A stretch of DNA of 64,000 bases from Callorhinus ursinus (GCF_003265705.1 NW_020313057.1:8022948-8086947); one strand, 5' to 3'. Shown: positions 1-12,898, numbered from the stretch's first letter. The notes: generated by a model from the sequence alone, not told the origin. A program made the numbers and translations.

Positions 1-37
1 GGCAGATGCTTAACCCACTGAGCCACCCAGCTGCCCC
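1..37 (-). mobile_element. CAN-SINE head, cut by window edge
   Basis: Reverse complement of the carnivore tRNA-derived SINE head: TTAACC-CACTGAGCCACCCAG followed by C-rich bases. Only the 5' end of the element is inside the window; the rest lies to the left. The right boundary, after GCCCC, is the 5' end of the SINE. Confidence 0.85.
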
Positions 38-1363
38 TGTTTTTTAAACCATAGTGAAATTAAAGCATTTTATGCTGTGAGAATATACATGTGTGTGTGC
101 CTACTTATGGAAATGTTTTTACATATGCATGTGTGTGGAGGGGTTGCATATCTGTACATATAAGCTGATTTCCTTGGATAAGCTTTCTATGAGAAAGAAC
201 TTGTGGGAAAAATCCACTAACAAACTATATACAAATTTGGAGATTGTTTTCTACCAGTTCCGAGTGGAGAGGGTTAACAGGTGTGACAACCTTGAGGCTG
301 GTATAACCAGGAAGCCATTACAGTAAATGAGGTAATAACATATTGCTGAGACCGGGTAAAGGGTAGCTTAGAAAGGATGAACTCAAGCTGGAGGCAGATC
401 TAAATTAATTAACTCCAGCTACTCTCAAATTCTACTGTGAGAAAGCAATGGCTGAAGCCAGAGCTCAAACTGTACTTTATCATGTTGGAGAAAGAGCAAA
501 ATAGTACATATCTTGCTGTGACGTACTTTGGTCAAGCAGCAATATTAGATACCTCTAGGCCAAGTATGATTTCTAATTATCGTTTTTATAATTATAATTT
601 CTAGTTATAATTGCTTGAAAGCTTCTCTAATTAGAAAATTCACTTTGGAAATAAGTCCACAAACGTTAAGATAGTTGCAAGATTTGCTTAAAATGGATAA
701 GAAATGTTTGAAATAATGAGGCAGTGTGATCACTATTATATTCCTTTTACAAAGCCTTCTATTAATAATTACTTTTTGGCTTCTTCAGAATTTCCAAAAT
801 ATGAAATAAATGGACTATCTCTTAGATCTATGATGGAGGAGGAAATAAATTCTTAGATTCTCAGGGTGTTAACTCGTTCTACACTGTACATGAAGTGAAA
901 AAGTAGAAGATTCAGAACTTATCTACTTTATCATCAAACATACTTTCCATTCTGGGAGTGGCTTTTCAGACTATGAAAAACTGTTCCCAGTCATACAGAA
1001 GTGAATAATAAAGTTTTATCCAGAGGAAGAGATTGATTGTACGTTGACTCAACAATTACAAATTCTTTTACTGTTGAGTCCCTCCCTAATGCATGGTTTG
1101 ATCCTCTGATGAACATTTCCTCACCATTGGTGTTCAATAAAGTCATGAATTCACTGATGCAATTTAACTTTCACTGCTGCAAGCTATATATAAATAGTTC
1201 TAGAAAAAACCATATGAATACACTAGGTTAGAAAGAACTACAAAGGCCTTTATCCAAATCTCTCTGGCCCTCATTGATTCCCGGAAGACCTTTAATTCCT
1301 CCAAACCACACCTGACCTTCTCCTCATATTGGTGTTACCACAGCAGTAATAGCACATTTTCTA
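38..1363. other. No gene or repeat recognised
   Basis: AT-rich, single-copy-looking sequence. A 77-codon open frame at 93-326 and a 64-codon frame at 1037-1231 have no recognisable protein features and are treated as chance. No RNA gene or clear old repeat was seen. Confidence 0.5.
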
Positions 1364-1375
1364 CACAATTTTTTG

Positions 1376-1574
1376 TTTTAATTTATTTTTTATTTTTTTA
1401 TTTTTTTAAAGATTTTATTTATTTATTTGAGAGAGAGAGAGAGAATCTGAAGCAGACTCCACGCTGAGTCCAGAGCCTGTGCTGGGCTTGATCCCACGAT
1501 CCTGAGATCATGACCTGAGCCAAAACCAAGAGGCGGATGCTTAGTTAACTGACTGAGCCACCCAGGTGCCGTGC
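1376..1574 (-). mobile_element. CAN-SINE, full length, antisense
   Basis: T-rich tail (A tail of the element) at the left, then AAAGATTTTATTTATTT, a GA-rich run, the internal part with GATCCTGAGATCATGACC, and the head ending CTGAGCCACCCAGGTGCC. Imperfect flanks CACAATTTTTT (from 1364) and CACAAAATTTTT (from 1575) look like a decayed target-site duplication. Divergence in the head suggests a middle-aged copy. Confidence 0.9.
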
Positions 1575-1586
1575 CACAAAATTTTT

Positions 1587-2206
1587 AAATCCCTGAATTT
1601 ACCTTAGCCTTTTCTGAGCCTTTTGTAGGTGAGGTTCAAGCTCTTTCATGTCAACACTCTCAACTTTTCTCCTTTCAGATTATCTTGAACAAAAGAAGGC
1701 ATCGAGCTGACAAGCTCAGCCCTCCAACAAATCCTTAGTGACCAAAAGAGATTGATAATTCTGATTAAATCATGATGACTGATAATCAAATTTTGCTTCT
1801 CCTCAGCTTTCTGAGGCCTCATAAGTGATTGGAAATACCTGGACAAAAGTGAGGAGAACTAGTTTCACTGACACTTTTCTAAGTTGGGTGCAGGTTTGGT
1901 AACTGTGTAACCAAATACATTACAGATGGATGCAAAGGTCTTCTTCCCACTGGGGTACAGTATACACACTGGGATGCTCCATCTTAGCGCACAGTGGTGC
2001 TGGTGCAGGCACCCAACCAGACGGGAGACAGCCAGCATGAGGAGGCATCTCTGGTAGCTTTGTGGGCATTGGACATCAGACAACTGGGTTATGATGGGAC
2101 ACAGCAGTGGTAGAATTCAAGAAGATGCCACAAGGTGTCCATGAACAGCTGAGGCCTCAGTATGCAAACACATTAAAGAGGATTGAATTAGAAAGGGATT
2201 GATCAA
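1587..2206. other. No gene recognised; two short antisense open frames
   Basis: Minus-strand frames at 1865-2083 (72 codons) and 1646-1846 (66 codons) are adjacent. Their translations match no protein I recognise, and stops separate them. The stretch is somewhat less AT-rich than its surroundings. A decayed retrocopy is possible but not supported. Confidence 0.35.
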
Positions 2207-2248
2207 CCCCCCCCCCCACACACACACATGCACACACGTACACACATG
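2207..2248. repeat. (C)n/(CA)n simple repeat
   Basis: An 11-base C run is followed by interrupted CA dinucleotides (ACACACAC, ATGCACAC, GTACACAC). Confidence 0.9.
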
Positions 2249-2297
2249 TGGGACCCCGACTGACTTATGCAGTGAATGTCCTTCCTCCTTTCCTTCC

Positions 2298-2350
2298 TCT
2301 TGGCAGGGTGCCTTGCATAGTTTGCACTCAATAAACATTGGTTGACTTGA
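2298..2350 (+). mobile_element. MIR or L2 3'-end fragment
   Basis: GGTGCCTTGCATAGTTTGCA, then CTCAATAAACATTGGTTGA, resembles the conserved 3' end shared by MIR and L2 (gtgcctggcacatagtag, ctcaataaatgttggttga). Very short, so the family cannot be separated. Confidence 0.55.
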
Positions 2351-5300
2351 AGGTGTGCTCAAGACACTCTGTTCAACCGAAGAATTTTATCCCTTTACAT
2401 TTTCTAGACCTTTATCTGTATATTTATTCATATAGAAAGATTTGACATTATTTGTTATGAACTAAAATTTATCCCCAAATGTTAAAAAAAAATAAAATTG
2501 CCCCATTTATTTTAAAAAGTGAAATAACACATAAACAAAATAGGTGTTTGTGCTATCAAAACAGGAAAGCATTGTGTCCTTGTTCTAAAGCTTGATACTT
2601 TGTCAGAGGCGCCCAAGGCTGCTCGGTTGCCAACCTCCTTCTTGATTCAGAAGCTCTCTTCAGAGTCAGGCTGCCATTAGACACCAAAGGCTGAATTCAG
2701 CTTCACAGAAAAGACGAAGTGGTGACCGAGGTTAGAGTTATCTCCTAAATTGGTGTAACTGAAACTCTCTCATATTCCCAGAGTGTGCCTTCTGTCTCCC
2801 TTAATAGACTAAACATATGTGTCTTTTCAATCACTTAGGAAAAGATGTTATGAAATAACTATAGTCATAAATGGGCCATAGATGGTTTTAACATAATATC
2901 ATAATCCATTCATAATTTCTAATTGACTTTCAAATGCATCCCAGTTAGCTAAGATATTTATTTTTAATGACATATTATCCAGTAAAGGTCATAGAAGAAA
3001 TCATGGATAGTTTCTGTTCAATGTTACAAAAATAACATTATGGTCATCTATTTGGTTTTCCAAAGAATAATAATGTGTTTCTCCCTCTAATTTAAAGTTT
3101 TTACTTGTATTACATTCTTATTAGCCAAATGAAAGGAGAATGCTATTTTTCAATGGCATTGCATGCCATGTTCACTTTAAAGTTATGTTATTTTCTTTCT
3201 CTACTGGGTTATTATTTGTTCTAGACTGACAATCATTTATTATGATCAGCGTCCCCTTTGGATGTGGTGCTGGGATCTCATTTTGCACGTCTGCAAAATG
3301 TCACTACCGTCATTAGGTTAGAACCTGTCCAGTGAAATTGATCAATGTAATTTTTTTAAAAAAGAGATGAAATATTTGTTCTTTTACTGACTGGATTGGT
3401 TGCTTTATTTTAGTGATTTGTTTCGTCTATATACTTCATTTCATAGCTCTCTCTCTTAAGAACTTACGATATTTGAGTTAGATTTTTGTCTGGTAATAAT
3501 CAATATTTTAATACTTATAAAATGTATTTTTACATTTACTTAAGAGCATCCTTTAATAGTTGAATGTTCAAACACATAAATGCAATACTACATTCTCTAA
3601 ACGAAGGCAGTGTTCTCTACTATCTTTGAGTTCTATATCTCTTGAGAGTCTAATGAAAAGCCATGGGTACTCCCTCAACATTGCGGGGACACAATCAGTA
3701 AGCCCCCTTGCAGTGCTAGGAAGAAGTTACAGTAGTGTTTTAATAATTCTGTTGCGTGTTTATTTGCTTCTGGTTGAGAATGCAGAGTTCTCTGCTTCCC
3801 TTAATCATTTATTTGCTAGTAAGGGTTCAAGTCCCTCCTCAGAACAGAACCTGAAGAACATATGTCAGCTATCACCAGCTCCTGGGTACAGCCTTACACT
3901 TAGGAGAAAAAGTCACAGATTCCAAAGCAACTCAAAACATAGCCACCTCTAACTGAAGCTTTTACTCTTATGATAGCAGACATGAAAAAGAATAGGAAGG
4001 AAGAGAAGGAGAAGTTAGAGCAACTTTCTGGAGTAGAGAAGTGTTTCTAGTTTTACCAAGATTCCTAGAATCCACCTCCCCCTACCTGCACACACACACA
4101 AGCCTATCTTATAATTCACAAAAATGTGGAATGAATTCTGTCTCCATGAGTGTCTAGTATTTGAGATAGAAAGTATCAATGCTTCTCTTTCTGGTACTTG
4201 GCATAATCTTGCTTGGGCTACATAATAGGGATAAATTACAGAATCTTGTTTGCCCAAGAAGAATGTTTTGGAAGAAACTCTTAAGAAAAATGTCCTTATC
4301 AAAAGAAGGGAGATATTAATTCATTCTTATCATTCACTACAAATTCCACTTAAATATTATATGTTCAATGTGATAAACAATCAAAAGGCCACAATTCAAA
4401 CACTTGATAACCTCTCAGTATCTTTATTCCCCGTCCCCAAAGTGGTTTTGCCAGGACAAAAGTAACACATGCAATTCCACATACCTGATCATTTTACTCG
4501 CTCTCCACTTTCAAACATATTAGCTGTATTTGTTTCAACAAAGACTGACTGAAGGGGATTCTGTCCTGAAATGATTATATTTCATAGTCATATGCCTCTT
4601 TCACTTAGCTCCAGTTTTTTTCATTGAGCCAAAAATATTTTTCAAGATTCGCCAGCACCCTCAGTCTCCTGATTCTCTTTTCCCAAAAGACCAATCATTA
4701 TTTTTTCCCTGCAACTTTTAATATATCTTTAGTTTTTTACTTGAACGTCACACTTCAGTAGTATCATGTCTTCTATCAACTTCCAAATCAACTCAGATAA
4801 TTATCTAAGCACTCGGCTTTCGTGTTATGTCTTAATTATCTAGATATTTGCTGGGTATGTGTGTTTGTAAATTTTCTCGTGCCTGCTTTTGTTTTAAATA
4901 TAAGAAAACGTTACGTTTGCTTTAGTCACCTGGTGCTCCCTTCACAGGCTGGTGAATGTCCCTGAATCCCAGGTCATAGATCTTACCCATGCTCAGTGCT
5001 ACAGTTCAATGACCTGAGTTCAAAACTGTGTTTCCCTTCCAGTTTTCATGAAAATCCAAATGCATCATGAAAATTATTTTTGCAACCTAAATAATTTGAG
5101 GAGGTAACAAATGACCATTTGCCATCTTTCTGGCTTGCCCCTTTTGTTCTGCTTTATTTTTTATTTTTCTTTCTGTGTTCTAAGCCTCCTCCGTTCATCT
5201 CCTATCCCTCCCTAACTGCTGCCCTTTGCTGAAAATCAGGGCCCTCTGCAAAACCTACCCTCCTTCACAAGCTCAGCTGCTTTGCAAATGGGGGGAGATG

Positions 5301-5599
5301 CCCATGGGGCTCTCTGTTCCTTCATGTGCTTCTTTGGAGATTCGGATTCTTAGATGATAATGAAATTTATAAATTATGAGTTTTCAAATCCTAAGAAGGA
5401 TGGCAAGTGGCATTTTTGAAAGAGTATCATTGTAACACGTATTTGTTTTTTACTGGCAAAGCAGCAGTGTCACATGCATGTCATGTCTTCGTTTTGGACC
5501 TCAAGTGACTTATACACTAGCTAAGGCCTAACTTTGCAAGTGTCAGATCTTAATGATAATAAATAGATTTTAAGTCTTTTAGGAAAAGCTTGTGAGTAT
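2351..5599. other. 3.2 kb without gene or recognised repeat
   Basis: AT-rich sequence with ordinary poly-A/T interruptions. The longest open frame (3560-3952, plus, 130 codons) starts at an unremarkable ATG and has serine/leucine-rich low-information content and no domain. A short CA run occurs near 4090. Nothing here supports an exon. Confidence 0.45.
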
Positions 5600-5609
5600 T
5601 CAGCATTTT

Positions 5610-5639
5610 GCTACCTCCTCTCGTGCACTCTCTCTCTCA

Positions 5640-5683
<44 letters not shown>

Positions 5684-5726
5684 CTCTCTCTTTCTCTCTC
5701 AAATAAATAAAATCTTAAAAAAAATA
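5610..5726 (+). mobile_element. 5'-truncated CAN-SINE tail with CT/CA microsatellite
   Basis: CT-rich stretch CTCTCTCTCACTCTC, then (CA)n at about 5657-5680, more CT, then AAATAAATAAAATCTTAAAA: the 3' half of a CAN-SINE whose CT region has expanded and gained a CA block. It lies directly before a full SINE. The target duplication TCAGCATTTT at 5600-5609 and 5924-5933 encloses both. Confidence 0.75.
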
Positions 5727-5923
5727 GGGGGGATGCCTGGGTGGCTCAGTTAGTTAAGCGACTGCCTTCGGCTCAGGTCATGATCCTGGAGTCCCGGGAT
5801 CGAGTCCCACATCGGGCTCCCTGCTCAGCGGGGAGTCTGCTTCTCCCTCTGACCCTCCCCCCTCTTGTGCACTCTTGCTCTCTCACTCTCTCTCAAATAA
5901 ATAAATAAAATCTTTAAAAAAAA
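5727..5923 (+). mobile_element. CAN-SINE, full length
   Basis: Starts GGGGGGATGCCTGGGTGGCT, followed by the tRNA-like head, GATCGAGTCCCACATCGGGC, CTGCTCAGCGGGGAGTCTGC, a CT-rich segment and AAATAAATAAATAAAATC with an A tail. It sits on the A tail of the truncated copy before it, so it probably inserted into that tail. Confidence 0.95.
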
Positions 5924-6042
5924 TCAGCATTTTTAACTAGTTACAATTACATATATGTCTACTAAATTTATCTGATTTTACCTGTTCATATAATGTTTTG
6001 ATGTCTTCAAGTATGATCTTTTGAGGTAAATACTTGACTAGG

Positions 6043-6250
6043 ACATATATATATCTATATCTATAAATATCTATATATGTTGATATGTCGAGATATATAT
6101 ATCAACATATCTATTTATATACACATATATACACGTACCCCCATACATACATATATGTCATCATATCTTTACATATATTGGTATATAGATTTATAGATAT
6201 ATTTACACATATATACACATACACACACATACATACCTACATACATATAT
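6043..6250. repeat. ATA/ATACAC-rich low-complexity stretch
   Basis: About 200 bp of TATA/CATA-type repeats. It includes a perfect 12-base inverted repeat (ATATGTTGATAT at 6075-6086, its complement at 6099-6110, 12-base loop). The open frame over it is a product of the repeat. Confidence 0.85.
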
Positions 6251-7759
6251 TATGTCAGTTTAATTAAACAATGTCTCAAAAATGATTAATTTGTCATCTC
6301 ATCAAAAAGATATCACATTTAATATCATTATTTCCAAGAAACAGACTCCCAATTTTTTTAGCAAAGACTTCTTCCATCCAAAGATAACAAATTATGGAAA
6401 TCTAGACCCACCATAGGTATTTCTGATTGGAACACAAACAAACAACTTCCTCACTTAAAAATATTACCCTATTAGAACATTTCATTTCTGTATTTTAATC
6501 TCTGATTCACTATACTAGTATGTTTTGAATACAATTATTTTTATCTAGATCTATGATAAAAATATTTTTTTAATCCAGTAAAATATTTTCAAGGAATTTG
6601 TGCTAAAGATAAATAATGGCTAAAGAAAAGAATAATAAGTGCTTTGAGATGGAAATAGATATTTTAACAAAGCTTCATGAAGTAAATATTTTATAGTTAT
6701 TTACATTCTGTTTAGTTATGTGCCAAACAGAGAAAGCAGAAGTATAGCTGAAATATTGTGTTCCTCAGAAAAGTGAGAACCCGATCAAATTACTTAAATC
6801 TGCCTACTCCTAGGCTTAACAAAAATAATTTTAAACTCACATCAAAGTTGAAAAAATAGTGCACAGAGTTTGCTTTTGTGTGATTACCTAGCTTGTTCTG
6901 TAATGTAACATTAATTTTAATTACCTAATTCTCTAAATTCTTTAATATGTAGAGGTGATCTGAATAAAATAACCAAAAGAAGCTTTTTTGAGAGAAAAAT
7001 GTGAAAGCATTATTTCAAGACAAACTGTAGGTAAGACACCATGAGAACTCCAATATATAAAGAAAATGAGTATAGTAAATCAGGGTAAAATGGGATGGGT
7101 AGTGAGTTACATAAACCAGAGATCATAAAGCTAATGTGTGTTAATTTTATCGTTGGTTCTGTGGATTATTATTTCACTCAACAGAGTTATTTCTTGCTTA
7201 TGTTCACTTTTTAAAAAATTAGTCAAATGTGTGTATTTATTAAAGCAAACTATAGTAAGCATATAATTTTCTGAACTTTGGAGTTCAACTAGGAAATATG
7301 GAATGATTTTGTAAACTGTGTTTCTATGCAAAACAAGAGTATTTCACCTTCATAAATCTGTGATACTAGGTAGGCAGATCACATAATGTATGCTATATTT
7401 CCAACCCACAAGAATAGAGATGTATTGGCCCAACTTCCCCTAAAGTTAATTGCAGTTTTGTGAGTAAACTATGAAAGTTATGATAATCTAATTGCATAAA
7501 TATTAGACATTTAAGTATATCAACAAGTCAAGTTCTGACTACTTTTGAAAGAAGTCTATGAAATTCTTGCCTGGGACTTATAAAAATAAAGCTACTACTT
7601 ATAATGAAAAGGACAAAAAAAAAAAAGCCCAGTAAAAAATAAGATAGAATATTCTTGGGTTAAGTATTTAATTTCTGCCTGTGCAATAATTGTTGTTACT
7701 TAGTTTTTCCTTTAATTGGAACCTGAAGCTGAATATCTAAAGAAGTTAGGAGATACTTC
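6251..7759. other. AT-rich sequence, no gene recognised
   Basis: No open frame above 66 codons and no clear repeat apart from a poly-A near 7617. Confidence 0.5.
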
Positions 7760-7763
7760 TGTG

Positions 7764-7815
7764 ATTTATATGATGTATGGTGATTAACATAATAAAATAA
7801 AATAAAATAAAAAAG
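7764..7815 (+). mobile_element. Possible very short L1 3' end with (AAAAT)n tail
   Basis: GATGTATGGTGATTAACATA is nearly identical to the last bases of the young L1 copies elsewhere in the window (compare 20599-20628). It is followed by AATAAAATAAAATAAAATAA. It fits an L1 insertion truncated to about 30 bp plus tail; no target duplication was found. Confidence 0.6.
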
Positions 7816-8840
7816 AGAGGCAAAAGAATACGAAAGACAAAAAAGAAAAAAAAATCACAACCGAACTTTGATCAAGTGTAGAAACCTCTCAGTCTAACAT
7901 GAAGCACTTTGGAAGTTTGATGGGTTGCAGTGAGATGCTGGTTCTTATTTTCTTTGTGAAATAGGACAGTCAAGGGACATACTGTGATTCACAGGTAAAA
8001 TTAATAAAGAATCTTCCTTGGGAGTGACTGAGTATGTATAAAAATTGATACTGCAAGTAATAAAAATTAGTCACTTTTTTCTTATCCAAGTGGCAATAAT
8101 TTTAAAAATCCGGTATTGCTGAGCATGTGGAAAAATGTTCAGACAGAACAGAATAAGTAGGAATAGTAATGCCAAATACTTAAAGACTAATTAACAGTAA
8201 GAACAAAGGCTTGAAGCTGTGATAGAGAATTGTACTTCCTGGTAAAATCAGCATGATTGGAAATCGGGATTTTTATAAGAGCACAGTGATAAATAGTACA
8301 CAGTAGAACAGAATTGAGACAATTCCTGACACTATGAAAATTATAATTTAATAAGCAATTTAAAGCTTTCTTAAAGCAGGTAAATGAATTAGTTGGTAAA
8401 ATTGTGTCTTTGGAAGATATTTCTAAAAATGACTTATTAGTGGCATTCCTGTAATTAAACTGGACAAAAGCTAGGAGACTTGCAATTGGCCAAATATGAG
8501 GTGTGGAAATCAAGCGCACTTAATGGCGATGAAAACGAAAAATAATAAAAAAGGAACAGATAAGAGGGATCATGTAAAATAGAATCCTTAGCAGCTGGTG
8601 GTTAATGGGATATATAACTAAAGCTAAATTATGATGGAAAACATACCAGACTCCTTCTGATGTGTTCATGCCAAATAATAGAGCTTAATGGTAAGGAACT
8701 CAAGATCATGAGTCTGCCATTTGCATGAGGGTGGCATAGTAGAGTCTGTGAAAATTTGTCTTGACTGAATTTTTTCCGACCATTGATGATCAAATTATGA
8801 ACTGACACAAATTTCACACCAATATGAAGTATCTATCTGC
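7816..8840. other. No gene recognised; possible old LINE scraps
   Basis: A minus frame at 8187-8519 (110 codons) lacks recognisable features. Around 8090-8140 the wording TTTTAAAAATCCGGTATTGC and GAGCATGTGGAAAAATG loosely recalls L1M ORF2, too weak to call. Confidence 0.4.
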
Positions 8841-8885
8841 CCATCTGTCCATCCATCCATCCATCCATCCATCCATCCATCCATC
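8841..8885. repeat. (CCAT)n microsatellite
   Basis: About nine consecutive CCAT/ATCC units, preceded by related variants (CTATCTGCCCATCTGTCC). Confidence 0.95.
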
Positions 8886-10439
8886 AATTCATCAATCTAG
8901 CGCAGAGAAATCTACCATGAGGACAACTTACTTGCCTTTTCTGAGTACAGTTAAATACTTTTGAATTATTTAAAATTACAGCACATCGGTCTACATAGTA
9001 TATGTACATAAGTGAACACTATATAACTATTCAAGTAGTTATTTTCAGACTTTATGTATGATTCTGAAAATTTTTGTATTTAAAACACAATGGAGCTCTA
9101 AGGAGAATCTTGGTACTCTGGTTTCTGTAATGAGATTCCCTTAATCAAATTATTTAATAGCACGGAGGTGGTTGGGATGAAAAGGTTTTTCCCCTTCGTT
9201 TATAATGCAGGCATTTATTAAGATAGGTTTCTATCTCATTATTAAAGTAAATGCGTGAATATCAACATTTCTCTCGTCCGTCTGTTCTCAAAGCACATAG
9301 CATACTATTTTGCAAACTTTTGGTTTCACGTCTTTCCCCAGATTGCAGGAAAAAATAATCAGTCCTGGCTATTTCTCTGTCATTATTTGTGGAAATGTAT
9401 AATCCTTTCACTGAGGAATTAAGTGGGGAAAGCTACTTTACACCAGTAGTAGATAAAAGCAGCTGAGTAGGAATTGGTATTATTCATTATCAAGTTTTTG
9501 TTGTTGTTGTGGTCTGGTCTTTCTCTGAACCTGGCCTTGCTCTTACTTTACTGAAATTGTATACCAACAACAGGGAGATGGCTGATATGGGAGAGGCTAA
9601 AAAGTTCAGTCTGCTGGGAGAGGGATTCATTTCAACCCATCAGTGCGGTTATTCTGCTAAGTGGTGACATAATCCCAAATTCACATTCCCAAGAGATTGA
9701 CTCTCAGGATCTCTCCCATTTGCTGACTTTACTGCAAAAGAATGCCAGCTTCTGCCATAATTGAGGAAAAAGGTTTTCAGGCCAGATTATCATTTCTGAA
9801 ATGGATCACATAACATATCTAAAAGTGTTAGTATAAGCCCAACCTTCTGCCCGGAGATTGTCTTCTTTGCAAATAAATAAATAGATTTTTTTTTTTTAAA
9901 TCCTGTTTTGTAAGGGTACCATATATTGGGCTTTTCTTTTTAATTCCAATAATTCTGATTTTCTAAAAGAAAACACTTTAGGCAAAAGAGCATCCTGGAT
10001 CAACATTTAATACAGGGGAAAAGGAGAAAAAACTAGAAACAATATGGTTATTGGAACAATGTGGAAACTATATGGTTATTACTGAATGATCTGCAATCAC
10101 TAAAAATATGGGCTAAAGCTCCAAATATGCTTCATTATGTCAGAAAGACTCCATGACATGTTAAGGGAATAAATCAAAGTGAAGTAGAAGATCTGGAATG
10201 TTGACCTTTCTGTGGGAGAGATGGTATATATAAGCGTGCACATACATGCAAGTATTCACATGTATGTGAACCATTTGTATATGATACATTTCATATACAT
10301 GTATGTATGTATATAGTTACTTCTAAAGGAACAAGGGTAGATTTTAATTTTATTTCATAACCTTTGGAAATATTTAATTATTTCCACCTGACCTATAGTT
10401 TTCAAAATGAAATGAAAATTTTTTCTATAATGTCTTCTG
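8886..10439. other. No gene recognised; possible L1M/HAL1-like scrap at the end
   Basis: Mostly unique-looking. The part at about 10010-10400 has the flavour of an old L1M/HAL1 3' region, but the match from memory is weak. Confidence 0.4.
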
Positions 10440-10455
10440 CAAACTAAAATTTCTT

Positions 10456-10650
10456 TCTTTTTTTTTTAAAGATTTTGTTTATTTGACAGAGAGAGACTCA
10501 GTGAGAGAAGGAACACAGCAGGGGAAGTGGGAGAGGGAGAAGCAAGCTTCCTGCTGAGCAGGGAGCCCGATGTGGGGCTCGATCCCAGGACCCTGGGATC
10601 ATAACCTGAGCCAAAGGCAGACGCTTAACGACTGAGCCACCCAGGTGCCC
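10456..10650 (-). mobile_element. CAN-SINE, full length, with target duplication
   Basis: Antisense copy: T tail, AAAGATTTTGTTTATTTGAC, GA-rich segment, GAGCAGGGAGCCCGATGTGG, GATCCCAGGACCCTGGGATC, and head ending GCCACCCAGGTGCCC. Flanked by perfect 16-base target duplications CAAACTAAAATTTCTT at 10440-10455 and 10651-10666. Confidence 0.97.
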
Positions 10651-10666
10651 CAAACTAAAATTTCTT

Positions 10667-12811
10667 AATGTACATATTAAGGCATACATTTAATACACTG
10701 TATATTTCATGTTGACTTTACCCAATTTTGATGCATATTGAGTATATTCTGCTAAATACTATGTGCATTCAATTCATACCTCTAAACCACTAAGTAATGT
10801 TAGCAACAAACAGAAGCCAGGGTACTGAAGGCTAGGTAATGATGGGAAATACTTGATAGGAAGCTCCACAAAGGAGACTTAAGACTAGCCAAGGTTCGAC
10901 TGTATCTTTCAGATATTTGCAGTGGGTGAAAACCCAAAACACATTTGGTCAAGTTCTCTATTTCAAGATAAACTTTGCCCATATGTTTTTGATTCATTTA
11001 CATGTAATTCACTGAACTGACATTCTGAATGAGTTATTCGATGCATAAGGAGATTTTTGTGCCATAATTATATGTGATACATACAATATAATGCATAATA
11101 ATTTAGAGCAGAACTTGTATTTTTTCATGTCGCAGATTCCAAGCACATGTTCCTTCCTGATGATTCACTGTGCTTGAACTGAGGTGTTGAGTGACTCATT
11201 GAGTCAACCTATGGTTGAGATTTATATTACTGCATTGTTCGTACTTGTTTTTTTTCTTTTTAAAAAAAAGCAGTTTTTCCATGCCTCAGTTTCTGTGATT
11301 GTCAAATTAGCACAATAATGTATTAAATTTACCGCGGTCATTTAGCAGAACCTATAAAATTTAGTAACGTGCTTGCAAATATTAATAATTAGTTCCTAGA
11401 ATTTGTAACTTTTTTTTTCAATGTGATAGATAGTACAGTTTAAATATGCACTTGGAAATATAGTGAAACTCCACTTCCTTGTATTATCTCCTTCAATCTA
11501 AAGCATAGGCTTGTTAGAAAATTCATGACCTATGAACCCTCTCTCAGAAAATTTATGGATATTGAGTTGTATTTGTAGTGGTTGTAGTGCTAAAAAATAA
11601 AATGAAATTTCACATTTTACCCCTATTTCTCGCTAGCCTTTCAAGCCTCACACAGTGAAGCCTACTTGGGGAAATAAAATTGTATTATCTTTCTCACCTA
11701 TTTAAAATGTGAGATGCAATTGAAATGATTCTTTTGTTTGCTGTATATAATTAGACCATGTTTTCTTTATTTGTAAACACAGATCTGACTTACACTTTTT
11801 CTGTGGTTCCTGTGGTATAATTTTTGTATACAACTCTAAATCCACCTGGAATTTATTTTACTGTGTGGAATAATGTGAAGATACAGTTGTCTCATTTCAG
11901 TGTGTAGGGACAAAGTATTTCATTTGCATTTGCAAGTTTTTATATTTAGTATGCTAGTTAAAGTGGCAATTATTTCCCTACGTGCATGTTCCTCCTGGAT
12001 TTGACATACTGTTGCTAAAAATTCTCACTTTCAGATTTGTAGCTGGATATTAAGAAGCAGTATCCCTGAGATGAATCCGTTAGAAAGTTCCTGAATCATT
12101 AAATGAAGGCAAAAGAGAAAAAGATACCTAAAATGCAAAAAGCCTCAAACTAAGCTAAAACTACATTATGATAAATCAAACTTGCTAAATATGCATTATA
12201 GTCAAAATATTATATAGTAGTTCGTTTTCAAAGGACTGATTTCTAATGGCTAATGACAGAAAAAAGATCTTCAAACAAATAATTTCAGTCTTAATATGGT
12301 ATTGGAAATGCTGTAAATGCTAATTTCTAAAGATATCCGTATTCTGAATTGGAAACTAAATCACTAGCGTCACTCTTTCAAGGTTACATATTAAATTTGA
12401 AGCAGAGACTATCTGCTTACCCTTTGACTTGAAAAAAAAGATACATTAAATAAATTCTAATACCTGAAGATGTGTGCCGCTGAGTTAACAGTGTGTGTAT
12501 GATTCCTCAGAATTCATGAGGTAGACAGGACTATCCCTATGCCTTTTGAGAACACAGAAATACAACTCTTCTTTTGGGCAAACAGGGCTTTTATTGGAAG
12601 GATATTGGGGTAGCCCTCCAAGTTGTCTGCTTCTGTCCTCTTAACGTTAGCCTCATTCTATCAGATCAGGGTGGTTCCAGGAACTTGAAATGTCTCTGTC
12701 TGTGCTCCCTAGTTTGAGGTATCTTGGGAGAAGAGTTCTGATGGACCAAGCCTGAGTCACGCTCCCACCCCCAGTGACAATGACCAGTGAGTTGGTTAGT
12801 CCCACTCACCC
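10667..12811. other. 2.1 kb with no gene and no recognised repeat
   Basis: AT-rich; no open frame above 65 codons. The more GC-rich part at 12560-12800 was not assigned to any family. Confidence 0.45.
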
Positions 12812-12898
12812 AGTAATAATTACAGCTCACGCTTACTGCAGCCAGGCACTGTGAAAATCACTGCATATGGATTATTTCAATTATTATGATGGTTTCAG
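12812..12898 (-). mobile_element. MIR fragment, antisense
   Basis: AATTACAGCTCACGCTTACT, GCCAGGCACTGTGAAAATCA, then GGATTATTTCAATTATTATG matches the antisense MIR 3' region (gctaac..tactgagc..gtgccaggcactgtgctaa..ttatctcatttaat). Confidence 0.55.

Noticed and set aside
1646..2083. Adjacent minus-strand frames, considered as a processed pseudogene
   Set aside because: Neither translation matched a protein I could name, and no A tail or target duplication was seen.
3560..3952. 130-codon plus-strand open frame, the longest outside repeats
   Set aside because: Low-information Ser/Leu/His-rich translation, no domain, no splice or promoter context. A frame of this length is expected occasionally by chance in 64 kb.
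8841..8885. Regular short repeats that might suggest an array
   Set aside because: A plain CCAT microsatellite; no spacers, so not a CRISPR-like array.
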